A DNA stretch of 36,453 bases from Planctomycetota bacterium. Its GTDB lineage: Bacteria; Planctomycetota; UBA1135; GCA-002748355. Position numbers and translations under genes: made by a program. Shown piece after piece: positions 1-9,847 of this stretch; the first letter of the stretch is position 1; every line of letters begins with the position of its first letter. The stretch lies in NCBI GenBank assembly GCA_027021385.1, contig JALUUL010000055.1, positions 1 to 36,453 on the forward strand, read 5' to 3'. The notes below the pieces were generated by a model. The model did no database searches, was not told where the DNA came from, and saw only the letters and a program-made list of their open reading frames with translations.

Positions 1-12
1 GCCCTCCGCGGG

Positions 13-1140
13 TCAATCCGCGTCGGAGAGCGGAATCCTCCCCGCGGCCTCGTCCGCGACCGGAGGGCGCCGGAGCCAGGGCCTTCCCCGGACGCCCGGA
101 CGGAACATCCACCACGCGAAGAAGGAAGTCGTCAGGAGACGGAGGAACCACTCGAAGGAGGGGGGAAGACTCCCCCGGAGATCGAGGAGCATGCCGTCCC
201 CGGGGAAGGGTCCGAACCCGAAGAGGGCGGGAAGACGGAACCAGTAGTAGCAGGCGACCGCGAGGAAGGCGAAGGTCCGGCGCAGGAGGGCCCCCCGGCT
301 CTCCGGAAGGAGCCTTCGGCAGAGGGTGAAGAGGAGGAGGCTTCCGGCCGCTCCTCCTAGAGGAGGGAGGTAGATCGCGCTCCAGAGGTCCAGGCCCTCC
401 CCGGGGAGATAGTCGGGAACCTGGAACCATCCGTAGATGAAGCCCGGGAAGAGCGCCGGCATCCAGAAGGAGGCCAGGGCCGAGGAGAGGCGGAGGGAGC
501 GGCGGTGGTTCGGGCGTTCGGTCGGGATGCAGTCGGGGCAGCGCTCGACGCAGAGCGCGCAGGCCCGGCAGTGCGCGTTCTTCGGAGCGTAGAGCGGCCG
601 ATCGCCGTAGAGCTCCTCGACGGGATGCACCGGACAGAGACCCGCGCACCAGGCGCTCTTCCAGTCGAAGAACAGCCCCAGCATGAACCCCGCGCCGACG
701 AGGACGAGGAGGACGACGAAGGAAGCCCCGGCGTCGAGATCCAAGCGGGCGTGGCGCAGGGGAACGATCCCGAGGAGGAGCAGGAAACCGAGGACCCGCA
801 AACTCGACCTCGCCCGCGGGGAGGGCCGGATCTCGAGCGAGAGGCCGAGTGTCCTCGGCGCGAGGACCGTGACCGCGATCGGACAGACGTTCCTCCAGAG
901 GCCCGGGGCGAGGACGAGGAGGGCCGGGGCGGCCGGGATCAGGACGTTCCAGAGGAGGTCGAGACCGAGTTCCGGCAGGAAGGCCAGGGAGAGGAGGATC
1001 GCGGCGCCGAAAGCGAGGAAGAGGACCTGGAGCCCCCGCCAGGCGAGGCGCTCCCTCCTCGAGAGGAACGCGTCCCTCTCGGTTCTTCGTGCTTCGAACA
1101 GACTCGGTTCCCAGAGCGTCAAACGGCCTCCCGCATCCAT
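13..1140 (-). CDS. Polytopic membrane protein with a 4Fe-4S ferredoxin motif (NapH/CcoG-like)
   Basis: A 375-residue protein with several hydrophobic segments (roughly residues 32-55, 60-80, 113-128, 135-158, 255-275 and 325-345). In the middle, at about residues 160-205, is a hydrophilic cysteine-rich stretch. It holds CAGLCP followed by CRACALCVERCP, a classical CxxCxxCxxxCP motif for one [4Fe-4S] cluster. This layout resembles membrane ferredoxins of the NapH/NosR/CcoG type, which pass electrons between quinones and soluble or periplasmic partners. It has only one complete cluster motif, where many relatives have two. It is transcribed away from the small gene at 1294 and lies a few hundred bases from the box region, so a role in electron supply there is possible but not shown. 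The ATG at 1140 has no clear ribosome binding site. The redox-protein class is fairly sure; the partner is unknown. Confidence 0.75.
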   Translation of the reverse strand: MDAGGRLTLWEPSLFEARRTERDAFLSRRERLAWRGLQVLFLAFGAAILLSLAFLPELGLDLLWNVLIPAAPALLVLAPGLWRNVCPIAVTVLAPRTLGLSLEIRPSPRARSSLRVLGFLLLLGIVPLRHARLDLDAGASFVVLLVLVGAGFMLGLFFDWKSAWCAGLCPVHPVEELYGDRPLYAPKNAHCRACALCVERCPDCIPTERPNHRRSLRLSSALASFWMPALFPGFIYGWFQVPDYLPGEGLDLWSAIYLPPLGGAAGSLLLFTLCRRLLPESRGALLRRTFAFLAVACYYWFRLPALFGFGPFPGDGMLLDLRGSLPPSFEWFLRLLTTSFFAWWMFRPGVRGRPWLRRPPVADEAAGRIPLSDAD

Positions 1141-1293
1141 ATCCGGGGCTCGAGACCCCGCCCGGGAAGACTAGGTCCGGGATGTCCCCGGAACGGCGGA
1201 ACGGCGTAACAAGGCTGTCGAAGTTTTCGCGGCTCCCGGGAACCGCTACGATCCCCGCGATCCGCCTTCCCCCGAAAAAGACCGGAACCCCCG

Positions 1294-1602
1294 ATGGTCA
1301 GGATCGAAGGACCCCAGGACGAACAAGCCCGGCTCGACGCCCTCGTGCACCGGCTCGCGAAGGCCCACGGTCTCCACCTCGTCGAGACCGGATGGGCGCG
1401 GAAGACCTACGAGCTGTTCCGTCCGATCCCCGGGGACGCCCGCAGGCGGAAGAAGGCCGTCGCGAGGCTCGAGAGCTATGTCCTCCAATCGGGCGAGATC
1501 CTCGTCCTCGACGAGGACGGACTCCCCTTCGCCGAGGAACTCGGGAAGGCCCTCGAGGAGGACCTCGGCCTGACCGAGGTGGTCCTCCGGCGTCACCCCT
1601 GA
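1294..1602 (+). CDS. Small hypothetical protein, 102 residues
   Basis: I do not recognise a family. The reading frame has the same strong G/C preference at third positions as the sure genes around it, which supports real coding. The product is soluble and highly charged: a basic stretch near residues 50-55 (ARRRKKA) and an acidic, leucine-rich C-terminal half. It has no signal peptide, membrane segment or cysteine. It is divergent from the Fe-S membrane protein and convergent with boxR, 67 bases away. The ribosome binding site before the ATG is weak. Function is unknown. Confidence 0.55.
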   Translation: MVRIEGPQDEQARLDALVHRLAKAHGLHLVETGWARKTYELFRPIPGDARRRKKAVARLESYVLQSGEILVLDEDGLPFAEELGKALEEDLGLTEVVLRRHP

Positions 1603-1669
1603 CCAGATTCTTCCGCATCCCCCGCCGGGGGGACCCCGGCCGACCTGAAAGAAGGCCCGCCCGGACCGC

Positions 1670-2458
1670 TCACAGGCGGGCGGCGATCTCGGCCGCGAGG
1701 GAGCCCGGATCGCGCCCCGAGGTGTCGAGGACCAGGTCGGCCCGCCGGTAGAGGGGTTCACGTTCGGCGAGGATCGCGCGGAGGTCGGCGAAGGCGCGTT
1801 CCCGATCCCGCATCGGCCGGGTGTCTCCCTGGGAGAGGACGCGTTCCCAGTGGTCCTCGGGCCTCGCCCGGAGCCAGACGCAGAAGCAGGACGCGCGGAG
1901 CCGGGCGTAGGTCTCCTCCTCGCCGACGAGGCCGCCGCCGGTCGCGATCACGAAGGGTTCCTGGCGGTCGAGACAGGCCTCGAGAGCCTCGCGCTCGAGA
2001 ACGCGGAACCTGCGCTCGCCGTGCATCTCGAAGAGTTCGGAGAGGGCGAGACCGGCCCGTTCCTCGATACAGGCATCGAGTTCGAGGAAGCTCCACCCCA
2101 GGCGCGCGGCGAGACGCGCTCCGACGGTCGACTTGCCCGCTCCACGGAGACCGAGGAGGGCAACCCTCGACCGGCGCCCCCCCTCCCCGAGTCCGCCGAG
2201 CAGGGCTCCGAGCGAGAGGCCGAGCGCGGCCGCGAGATCCAGGAGGCGGCTCAGGCTCGGGTTCCCGCGTCCGGCCTCGAGGTCCGCGAGGGACCGCTCC
2301 GAGGAGAGGGCCCTCTCCGCGAGGGTTCGGCGCGACCAGCCCTTCCGCTTCCGGATCCTCCGGATCCTGCGACCCAACTCCTCGCGGACCTCTTTTCCGG
2401 AGGGACGGGGAAACGAGGGGGATCCGGGGAACCCGACCATGCATGCAAGATATTGCAT
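1670..2458 (-). CDS. boxR: BoxR-type regulator: XRE HTH fused to a shikimate-kinase-like domain
   Basis: The N-terminal part (about residues 28-85) is an XRE/Cro helix-turn-helix. From about residue 98 follows a shikimate-kinase-like P-loop domain with Walker A GLRGAGKST (103-111), the acidic LELD position, the ATGGG glycine loop and a TRPM lid-like arginine. This HTH plus shikimate-kinase fusion is the hallmark of BzdR/BoxR, which in Azoarcus-type bacteria represses benzoate genes and uses benzoyl-CoA as inducer. The gene is divergent from boxC, as expected for a local regulator. The start is uncertain. ATG 2458 and ATG 2440 are in frame, neither has a good ribosome binding site, and the TGCA palindrome overlaps both, so the message may be nearly leaderless. 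A true shikimate kinase is less likely because of the fused HTH and the context. Confidence 0.88.
   Translation of the reverse strand: MQYLACMVGFPGSPSFPRPSGKEVREELGRRIRRIRKRKGWSRRTLAERALSSERSLADLEAGRGNPSLSRLLDLAAALGLSLGALLGGLGEGGRRSRVALLGLRGAGKSTVGARLAARLGWSFLELDACIEERAGLALSELFEMHGERRFRVLEREALEACLDRQEPFVIATGGGLVGEEETYARLRASCFCVWLRARPEDHWERVLSQGDTRPMRDRERAFADLRAILAEREPLYRRADLVLDTSGRDPGSLAAEIAARL
2440..2458. promoter_or_regulatory. Candidate BoxR operator 1 (TGCA palindromes)
   Basis: An AT-rich island in very GC-rich DNA. It contains TGCATGCA (2440-2447) and a perfect inverted repeat ATGCAA-GATA-TTGCAT (2443-2458). BzdR and BoxR are known to bind repeats built on TGCA. The site overlaps both possible boxR start codons, which would suit autoregulation. 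The assignment rests on motif and position, not on binding data. Confidence 0.6.
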
Positions 2459-2483
2459 AGAGGCCGGGGGAATCCAGCATCAT

Positions 2484-2491
2484 ATTGCAAT
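2484..2491. promoter_or_regulatory. Candidate BoxR operator 2 (ATTGCAAT)
   Basis: A perfect 8-bp palindrome with a TGCA core, 25 bases from operator 1 and 7 bases upstream of the proposed -35 of the boxC promoter. On the minus strand the adjoining TATGAT (2484-2479) could be a -10 for boxR, giving a leader of only about 14 bases before ATG 2458. I see no good matching -35 for it. Confidence 0.5.
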
Positions 2492-2497
2492 CCATTC

Positions 2498-2526
2498 TTG
2501 AGAAACGCCCCTTCCCTCCCTATGAC
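2498..2526 (+). promoter_or_regulatory. Candidate sigma70 promoter of the box operon
   Basis: TTGAGA (2498-2503), a 17-base spacer, then TATGAC (2521-2526). These match the consensus hexamers at 5/6 and 4/6 positions. It is the best promoter-like pair in the 259-base boxR-boxC intergenic region and lies just downstream of the TGCA sites. The implied leader to the boxC ATG is about 185 bases, in which I see no further structure I would defend. Confidence 0.4.
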
Positions 2527-2717
2527 CTTCGGGCTGAAACCGTCCGGCGGCCTCCCGCAGCACCTGGAGACGCGCAACCCGCCGGCCTCCGGGCGGCTTC
2601 CTCGACTCCGGAAGCCGGAATCGGAGCGCCCCGCCCCGGACGGTCCGGCCGCCTCCCTCCAGCCCCGGAATCCTTAGGCATCCCCCGCGGGGGCGGATCG
2701 AAGGAACGGAACACACG

Positions 2718-4342
<1,625 letters not shown>

Positions 4343-4346
<4 letters not shown>

Positions 4347-5761
4347 GCGAAGTCGATCTCGAAGCAAGGATCCCGAACAACGTCGGCCTCAGGGACAACA
4401 AGCGCCTGATGCGGGCCCTCGAGACCTGGCAGCCCGCCTTCCTCGACTGGTGGAGGGGACTCGGCCCCTCGGACTTCAACGAGGACCTGATCTATCTCCG
4501 GACGGCGGTCGGCGTCGGCAAGGGCGGCTGGGCCCATTACGACTACGTCAAGATGCCGGACTATCGCTGGGGTATCTTCCTGGCCGAGCCCTCCGGCGAC
4601 CAGAAGATCCACTTCGGGGACCACCTGGGCGAACCGGTCTGGACGGAGGTTCCCGGGGAGTTCCGCAACCGGCTGCGAAGGCTGATCGTCACGCAGGGGG
4701 ACACCGAGCCGGCCTCGGTCGAACAGCAACGACTCCTCGGCAAAACCGCCCCGTCCCTGTACGACCTCCGGAGCCTCTTCCAGGTCAACGTCGAGGAGGG
4801 ACGCCACCTCTGGGCCATGGTCTACCTCCTCCATACCTATTTCGGGAAGGACGGCCGGGAGGAGGCCGAGGCGATGCTCCACCGCCATTCGGGCGACCCC
4901 GACAACCCGAGGATTCTCGAAGCCTTCAACAAGCCGATCGAGACCTGGGTCGACTTCTTCTGCTTCACGACCTTCACGGACCGCGACGGCAAGTACCAGC
5001 TCGCCGCCCTCGCCGAATCGGGTTTCGATCCGCTGGCCCGGACGACGCAGTTCATGCTGACCGAGGAGGCCTACCACATGCAGACCGGGGAGAACGGGGT
5101 CGGAAGGATCCTCCACCGCTCCGCAGAACTCATGAGGGAGGGCATCGACCCGAAGAGCCGGGGGGCGATCCCCCTCGACCTGATGCAGCGTTACATCAAC
5201 TTCTGGGCCTCGGCCTCGATGGACCTGTTCGGCGGCGAGGATTCGACGAACGCGGCCGAGTCCTTCGCGATGGGCCTCAAGGGCCGCTATCGCGAGGGCG
5301 ACGGGATCTACAAGGATCCGAAGGCCCTCGGCGCGGAGTATCCCCTCGAGGTCCCCGCCGAGGACGGGACGATGACGAAGAAGAGCATCCCGCTGCGCCG
5401 CGCGATGAACGCTCTCCTCCTCGACGCCTACGTCCAGGACTGCACGAGGATCGTCAGCCGCTGGAACCGCGACCTCGATCGCCTGGGCGTCGATTTCCGG
5501 ATCCGGCTCCCGAGCAAACGATTCAACCGCAACCAGGGGGTCTACGCCGGCCGCCCCTTCTCCCCCGACGGAGACCTCCTGACGAGGGAAGAGTGGGAAG
5601 CCCGCAAGGACGAATGGCTTCCGAGCGAGAAGGACCGCGACTACGTGAAGTCCTGTATGAAGGCCGTCTACGAACCCGGAAAGATCGCGAATTGGATCGC
5701 CCCGCCCCACCAGGGTGTCGACGGCAAGCCCTTCGAGTTCGAGTACGTCAAGTTCCACTGA
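4343..5761 (+). CDS. boxB: Benzoyl-CoA 2,3-epoxidase, diiron oxygenase subunit BoxB
   Basis: A 472-residue soluble diiron oxygenase that uses O2 and two electrons to epoxidise the ring of benzoyl-CoA. By sequence correspondence with the characterised enzyme, all six iron ligands are present with a constant offset: Glu122 (GDTEPAS), Glu152 and His155 (VEEGRH), Asp213 (FTDRDG), Glu242 and His245 (TEEAYH). Its start overlaps the boxC stop. The usual reductase partner BoxA (FAD/NADPH and ferredoxin domains) is not in the window. Instead a [2Fe-2S] protein and a NuoF-like flavoprotein follow on the same strand. The enzyme call is confident; the identity of its electron donor is open. Confidence 0.96.
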
Positions 5762-5784
5762 GCCGGCGAAGGGGCGATCCAGGA

Positions 5785-6117
5785 ATGAGTACACGTCTCG
5801 TCTATGTCTGCGAGGGCGGCGACTGCACCGAGAAGGGTTCGGTCGAACTCTTCGAACGGTTGCGGAACATGCTCCACGAGTGGGATCCGGAGGAGCGGCG
5901 CATCCGGGTCCGGAAATACCCCTGCTTCGGGGGCTGTGAGTTCGGAATCAACATCACGATCTGGCCGGACCGGATCTTCTACAGCAAGGTCGGGGTCGAG
6001 GATCTTCCGGACATCGTCGCCCACATCCGGGGGGGCGAACCGGTCAAGCGCCTGACGGGAGCCGTCCGGCCCGACGTCGAGGACATCATCTGGCAGATGC
6101 TCGATTCCCCCTGGTGA
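5785..6117 (+). CDS. Thioredoxin-like [2Fe-2S] ferredoxin, NuoE-C-terminal type
   Basis: A 110-residue protein with a thioredoxin-fold [2Fe-2S] pattern: Cys9 and Cys14 (CEGGDC), then Cys47 and Cys51 (CFGGC), i.e. C-x4-C and C-x3-C. This is the cluster arrangement of the C-terminal domain of NuoE (24-kDa subunit) and of stand-alone shethna-type ferredoxins. The N-terminal helical part of NuoE is missing. AGGA lies directly before the ATG at 5785. It sits 23 bases after boxB and 13 bases before the NuoF-like gene, so all three are probably one transcript. I infer that it relays electrons from the flavoprotein to BoxB. A generic NADH-linked ferredoxin role cannot be excluded. Confidence 0.85.
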   Translation: MSTRLVYVCEGGDCTEKGSVELFERLRNMLHEWDPEERRIRVRKYPCFGGCEFGINITIWPDRIFYSKVGVEDLPDIVAHIRGGEPVKRLTGAVRPDVEDIIWQMLDSPW

Positions 6118-6130
6118 GGACCGCGGAACG

Positions 6131-7414
6131 ATGGGGACGGACTACCTCCTGACCGGACGATCGGACCGCGAGAATCTCGAGGCCTACCGCGGGCGCGGCG
6201 GTTACGAGGCCCTCGAGCGGGCTCTCGCGGAAGCCTCGGCCGAAGACCTGCTCAGGACGGTCGAGAGGAGCGGCCTCAGGGGCCGGGGCGGCGCGGGCTT
6301 TCCCGCGGGACGGAAATGGAGGCTCGCGGCGGAGACACAGGCCCCGCGCCGGTTCGTGATCGCGAACGGAGGCGAACACGAACCGGGAAGTGGGAAGGAC
6401 CGCTTCCTCGTCGCCGTCCATCCCCACGCCGTCCTCGAAGGCGCTCTGTTCGCGTGTATCGCGACCGGAGCCGACACGGCCTATGTCTACCTGATCGAGG
6501 ACATGCGCCCCCAGATCGAGGCGGTGGAGGCCGCAATCGGGGAGGCGCGGGAAGCGGGACTCCTCGAGACCGCGAACCGCTTCGCTCCCAAGGGCTTCCG
6601 GATCCTCGTGCACCTGGCGCCGCCGACCTACGTCGCCGGGGAGGAGACGGCCGCGATCGACGCGATCGAGGGCGGACCCGGGAAGCCCCGCTCCAAGCCC
6701 CCCCTGCCCGGGCAGGCGGGGCTCTTCGGAATGCCGACGACCGTCAGCAATGTCGAGACCCTCGCCCACGTCGCCGCCCTGATGCGGATGGGCGTCGAGG
6801 CCTTCCGGGGGATCGGCACGGAGGAGAGCAAGGGAACGATGCTCTTCACCCTGGACGAATCCTTCGTCCGTCCGGGGATCCACGAGCGTCCTTTCGGCAC
6901 GACCTGGCGGGAACTCTTCGACGAGGCCGGAGGAGGTCTGAAGGACGGGGGGAGGGTCCGCGCGATCCTGCCCTCGCAGTCGAGCGCTTGGATCGACGGC
7001 TCGCAGTTGGACACGCCGATCGCCTACGAGACTCTCGGCCCCCTCGGAAGCGGACCGGGTTGCGGGGGGGTCCGCGTGCTGAGGGAAGGAGAGGATCCGC
7101 TCCCCATCCTCGTGGAGATCGCCCGCTTCTTCCACGGATCGCAATGCGGCCAATGCCCCCCCTGCAACATGGTCACGACGCAGATCCGGATGGTCCTCGA
7201 GGGCCTCGCCCGCGGGGTCCGTGGAGATTTCCTGACCGCCTTCGATCGCCTCGAAGCCTTCGCCGCCGGCAAGGGGCGCTGCTCCCTGATGCGCATGGAC
7301 CTTGCGCCGACGGCCGGCGGGGTTCGGCTCTTCCGGAACGACCTCGGCTCCCCCCCGGGCCCCGAAATACCCGAAACTCCGGCCGAAGGGGGGACTCCGG
7401 GCGTAAGCCTCTAA
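6131..7414 (+). CDS. NuoF-like NADH-binding flavoprotein (FMN, 4Fe-4S)
   Basis: A 427-residue relative of the 51-kDa NADH-oxidising subunit of complex I and of NAD-linked hydrogenases and formate dehydrogenases. The FMN/NADH glycine-rich loop GRGGAGFPAGRKW is at residues 51-63. The SLBB-like middle part is followed by the [4Fe-4S] motif CGQCPPC (Cys339, 342, 345) with the fourth ligand at Cys384. The rest of complex I is absent here, so it is not part of a nuo operon. Placed directly behind boxB and a NuoE-type ferredoxin, it is a good candidate for an NADH-dependent BoxB reductase standing in for BoxA. The proline-rich C-terminal tail (about 405-427) is not conserved in NuoF. The family is sure; the physiological partner is inferred. 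Confidence 0.88.
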   Translation: MGTDYLLTGRSDRENLEAYRGRGGYEALERALAEASAEDLLRTVERSGLRGRGGAGFPAGRKWRLAAETQAPRRFVIANGGEHEPGSGKDRFLVAVHPHAVLEGALFACIATGADTAYVYLIEDMRPQIEAVEAAIGEAREAGLLETANRFAPKGFRILVHLAPPTYVAGEETAAIDAIEGGPGKPRSKPPLPGQAGLFGMPTTVSNVETLAHVAALMRMGVEAFRGIGTEESKGTMLFTLDESFVRPGIHERPFGTTWRELFDEAGGGLKDGGRVRAILPSQSSAWIDGSQLDTPIAYETLGPLGSGPGCGGVRVLREGEDPLPILVEIARFFHGSQCGQCPPCNMVTTQIRMVLEGLARGVRGDFLTAFDRLEAFAAGKGRCSLMRMDLAPTAGGVRLFRNDLGSPPGPEIPETPAEGGTPGVSL

Positions 7415-7477
7415 GAAGTCCTCCCCTCCCCTAACCGGGAAGGGCGCGCCCGCAGGCCGATTAACAGGAATCCCGCT

Positions 7478-9841
7478 ATGATCCCCGATCCGATGCCGCT
7501 CCCTCCCCGATTTCCCCTGCCTGCCCGATTCCTCACGGCAGGAGCTGCGTTCCTGCTCGGAATACTTCCGGCCTGTGGAGGCGGATCCGCCGGCTCCGCT
7601 CCCGCCCCGGGTTCAGGCGGAGGGCCTGCCCTCAAGAAACCCGGGAACCGATCGGTCCCCGCGCCCACCGCCGCCCGGGGCCCCCGTCCCTGGAAACCCG
7701 CCCCGACTCCACGACCCGACGGCCCGCCGCCCGCCATTCCCGGCCCCCTACCCTTCGGCCTCCCCTACCGGATCCCGGTCAAGGGGCTCAAGCTCCCGAT
7801 CGACAGGGGGAACCCCGCCGCCGTCAAACTCGCCCGCGCGTTCCCGAAGCTGCGCTTCGCGAGTCCGCTCTACCTGACGGCAGCCCCCGACGGCCGCGAC
7901 CGGGTCTACGTCGTCGAGAAGGCGGGCCGGATCCTGATCTTCAAGAACACGGACGCGGTGACGACCTCGACCGTCTTCCTCGACATCCGGAACAAGGTCT
8001 ACCCCTACGGGGAGCGGGGTCTCCTCGGACTGGCCTTCGACCCGGACTATGCGAAGACCGGAATTTTCTACGTCTACTATTCGACTCCGGGAAGACACCA
8101 CTCGATCGTCGCCCGCTACAAGGTCTCGGCGACGAATCCGGACCTCGCGGATCCGAACAGCGAGGAGATCCTGATCCGGCTGACCCAGCCCTACGGCAAC
8201 CACAACGGCGGCATGATCGCCTTCGGTCCGGACAAGATGCTCTACATCGCGTTCGGGGATGGGGGGTCGGGCGGAGACCCGAAAGACAACGGACAGTTCC
8301 TGGGCAACTTCTTCTCGACGATCCTCAGGATCGACCCCCACGGGGTGAAGACCTACCGGATCCCCCCGGACAACCCCTTCAAGGGCAACAAGAAGGGCTG
8401 GAAAGAGGAGATCTGGGCCTACGGGCTCAGGAACCCCTGGCGCTTCTCCTTCGACCGCCTGACGAAGGACCTCTGGTGCGCGGACGTCGGCCAAGGGGCG
8501 ATCGAGGAGATCGACCTCATCGTCAAGGGTGGGAACTACGGCTGGAGGCTCTACGAGGGGACGCGCAAGTACAGGACCACGAAGAGAACCCCGCCCGGCC
8601 CGCCGATCCCCCCGATCTTCGAGTACGACCATCGTATCGGACGCTCGATCACCGGCGGCTACGTCTACAGGGGTAGGAGCGCCCAGAATCTCCGGGGCGC
8701 CTATGTCTACGGGGATTACGTCGTCGGACAGGTCTGGGCCCTGCTCTACGACCGCAAGAGCCGCAAGGTTCTCTCGAACACCAGGATCGGCAGGGTGCCC
8801 TCGGTCGCCTCCTTCGGGGAAGACCGGGACGGGGAACTCTTCGCGATCTCACTCGGCGGATCCATCTTCCGCTTCCTGGACACGATCCCCGGCAACGGGC
8901 AGATCCCTGGAAAGCTTTCGGCGACGGGTCTCTTCGAGAATCTCGCACCGCTCAGACCCTCCCCGGGAATCCTCGAGTTCGAGGTCTCGAGCCGCCTCTG
9001 GTCCGACGGCGCGGTCAAGAAGCGCTTCCTCGCCCTCCCTGGTCTCGCCCGGATCGGATTCCGCGAGAAGGAGCCCTGGTCCTTCCCGATCGGAACGGTC
9101 CTCGTCAAGCACTTCGAGATCGACACCGGAGGGAAGAACCTGACGAAGCTCGAGACGAGGGTCCTCGTCCACGAGAAGCAGGGCTGGGCAGGATACACCT
9201 ATATCTGGAACGCCGCGGGAACCGAGGCCTACCTCAGTCTCACCCCGAAGACGGCCGCCCTGAAGGTCAGGGATCCGAAGGCGCCCGGGGGATTCCGCAA
9301 CCAGACCTGGGACTTCCCCGGATCGATGCAGTGTCTCCAGTGCCACACGAGGGCCACGGGCTGGGTCGTCGGCCCCTCGACCGCCCAGCTCAATCGCGAT
9401 CGTCTCTTCGGGACCGTGGTCGACAACCAGATCCGCGCATGGAACCACATCGGAGTCTTCGACCGGAAGGCCCCGAATCCGACGCGGCTGCCGGCGCTCC
9501 CCTCCCCGACCGATCCCAAGGTTCCGCTCGAAAAACGGGTGCGCTCCTACCTCCACGCCAACTGCGCGCACTGCCACAGGCCCGGGGGACCCGCCCCGGG
9601 GAGGATCGACCTGCGTTACGACACCCCGCTCAGCGCGACCCGTTTGATCGAGGTCCCTCCGGAACACGGGAGCTTCGGAATCAAGGGGGCCCGCCGGATC
9701 GCAAAGGGGAGCAAGGAGCGGAGCATCCTCTGGCGGAGGATGCTCCGGCTCGATCAGGAACGGATGCCGCCGCTCGGCAGCCGGGTGATCGACACCGAGG
9801 CGGTGCGGATGATCGGCACCTGGATCGACGGGCTCCGTTGA
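7478..9841 (+). CDS. Exported lipoprotein: sorbosone/glucose dehydrogenase-like propeller plus diheme-type C-terminus
   Basis: A 787-residue protein with a lipoprotein signal peptide (LPAC lipobox near residue 33) and a Gly/Pro/Ala-rich linker to about residue 100. The next ~370 residues form a glucose/sorbosone dehydrogenase-type six-bladed propeller (GERGLLGLAFDPDY, NHNGGMIAFGPD, AYGLRNPWRFSFD, GGNYGWRLYEG). This family oxidises sugars or alcohols with PQQ. The C-terminal part has two c-type heme motifs, CLQCH (619-623) and CAHCH (696-700), as in SO2930-like diheme proteins. A periplasmic dehydrogenase that passes electrons straight to its own hemes is likely. The substrate is unknown. AGGA at 7466-7469 precedes the ATG. 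It follows the NuoF-like gene by 63 bases and could be co-transcribed, though its role looks unrelated. It is convergent with the selenoprotein gene, 6 bases away. Confidence 0.85.
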   Translation: MIPDPMPLPPRFPLPARFLTAGAAFLLGILPACGGGSAGSAPAPGSGGGPALKKPGNRSVPAPTAARGPRPWKPAPTPRPDGPPPAIPGPLPFGLPYRIPVKGLKLPIDRGNPAAVKLARAFPKLRFASPLYLTAAPDGRDRVYVVEKAGRILIFKNTDAVTTSTVFLDIRNKVYPYGERGLLGLAFDPDYAKTGIFYVYYSTPGRHHSIVARYKVSATNPDLADPNSEEILIRLTQPYGNHNGGMIAFGPDKMLYIAFGDGGSGGDPKDNGQFLGNFFSTILRIDPHGVKTYRIPPDNPFKGNKKGWKEEIWAYGLRNPWRFSFDRLTKDLWCADVGQGAIEEIDLIVKGGNYGWRLYEGTRKYRTTKRTPPGPPIPPIFEYDHRIGRSITGGYVYRGRSAQNLRGAYVYGDYVVGQVWALLYDRKSRKVLSNTRIGRVPSVASFGEDRDGELFAISLGGSIFRFLDTIPGNGQIPGKLSATGLFENLAPLRPSPGILEFEVSSRLWSDGAVKKRFLALPGLARIGFREKEPWSFPIGTVLVKHFEIDTGGKNLTKLETRVLVHEKQGWAGYTYIWNAAGTEAYLSLTPKTAALKVRDPKAPGGFRNQTWDFPGSMQCLQCHTRATGWVVGPSTAQLNRDRLFGTVVDNQIRAWNHIGVFDRKAPNPTRLPALPSPTDPKVPLEKRVRSYLHANCAHCHRPGGPAPGRIDLRYDTPLSATRLIEVPPEHGSFGIKGARRIAKGSKERSILWRRMLRLDQERMPPLGSRVIDTEAVRMIGTWIDGLR

Positions 9842-9847
9842 GGCCGG

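Noticed and set aside
13..1140. Considered whether the Fe-S membrane protein could be BoxA
   Set aside because: It lacks any FAD/NADPH reductase domain and is mostly membrane-embedded; BoxA is soluble.
1141..1293. Looked for a tRNA or small RNA in the intergenic regions, including this one
   Set aside because: No cloverleaf pattern or conserved tRNA boxes were seen in any intergenic stretch.
1619..1631. CCCCC-GCC-GGGGG hairpin between the small gene and boxR
   Set aside because: Short, pure G/C and without a T-tract; such palindromes arise easily in DNA of this composition.
7442..7451. GGGCGCGCCC palindrome after the NuoF-like gene
   Set aside because: A 10-base GC palindrome without loop or T-tract is weak evidence for a terminator.
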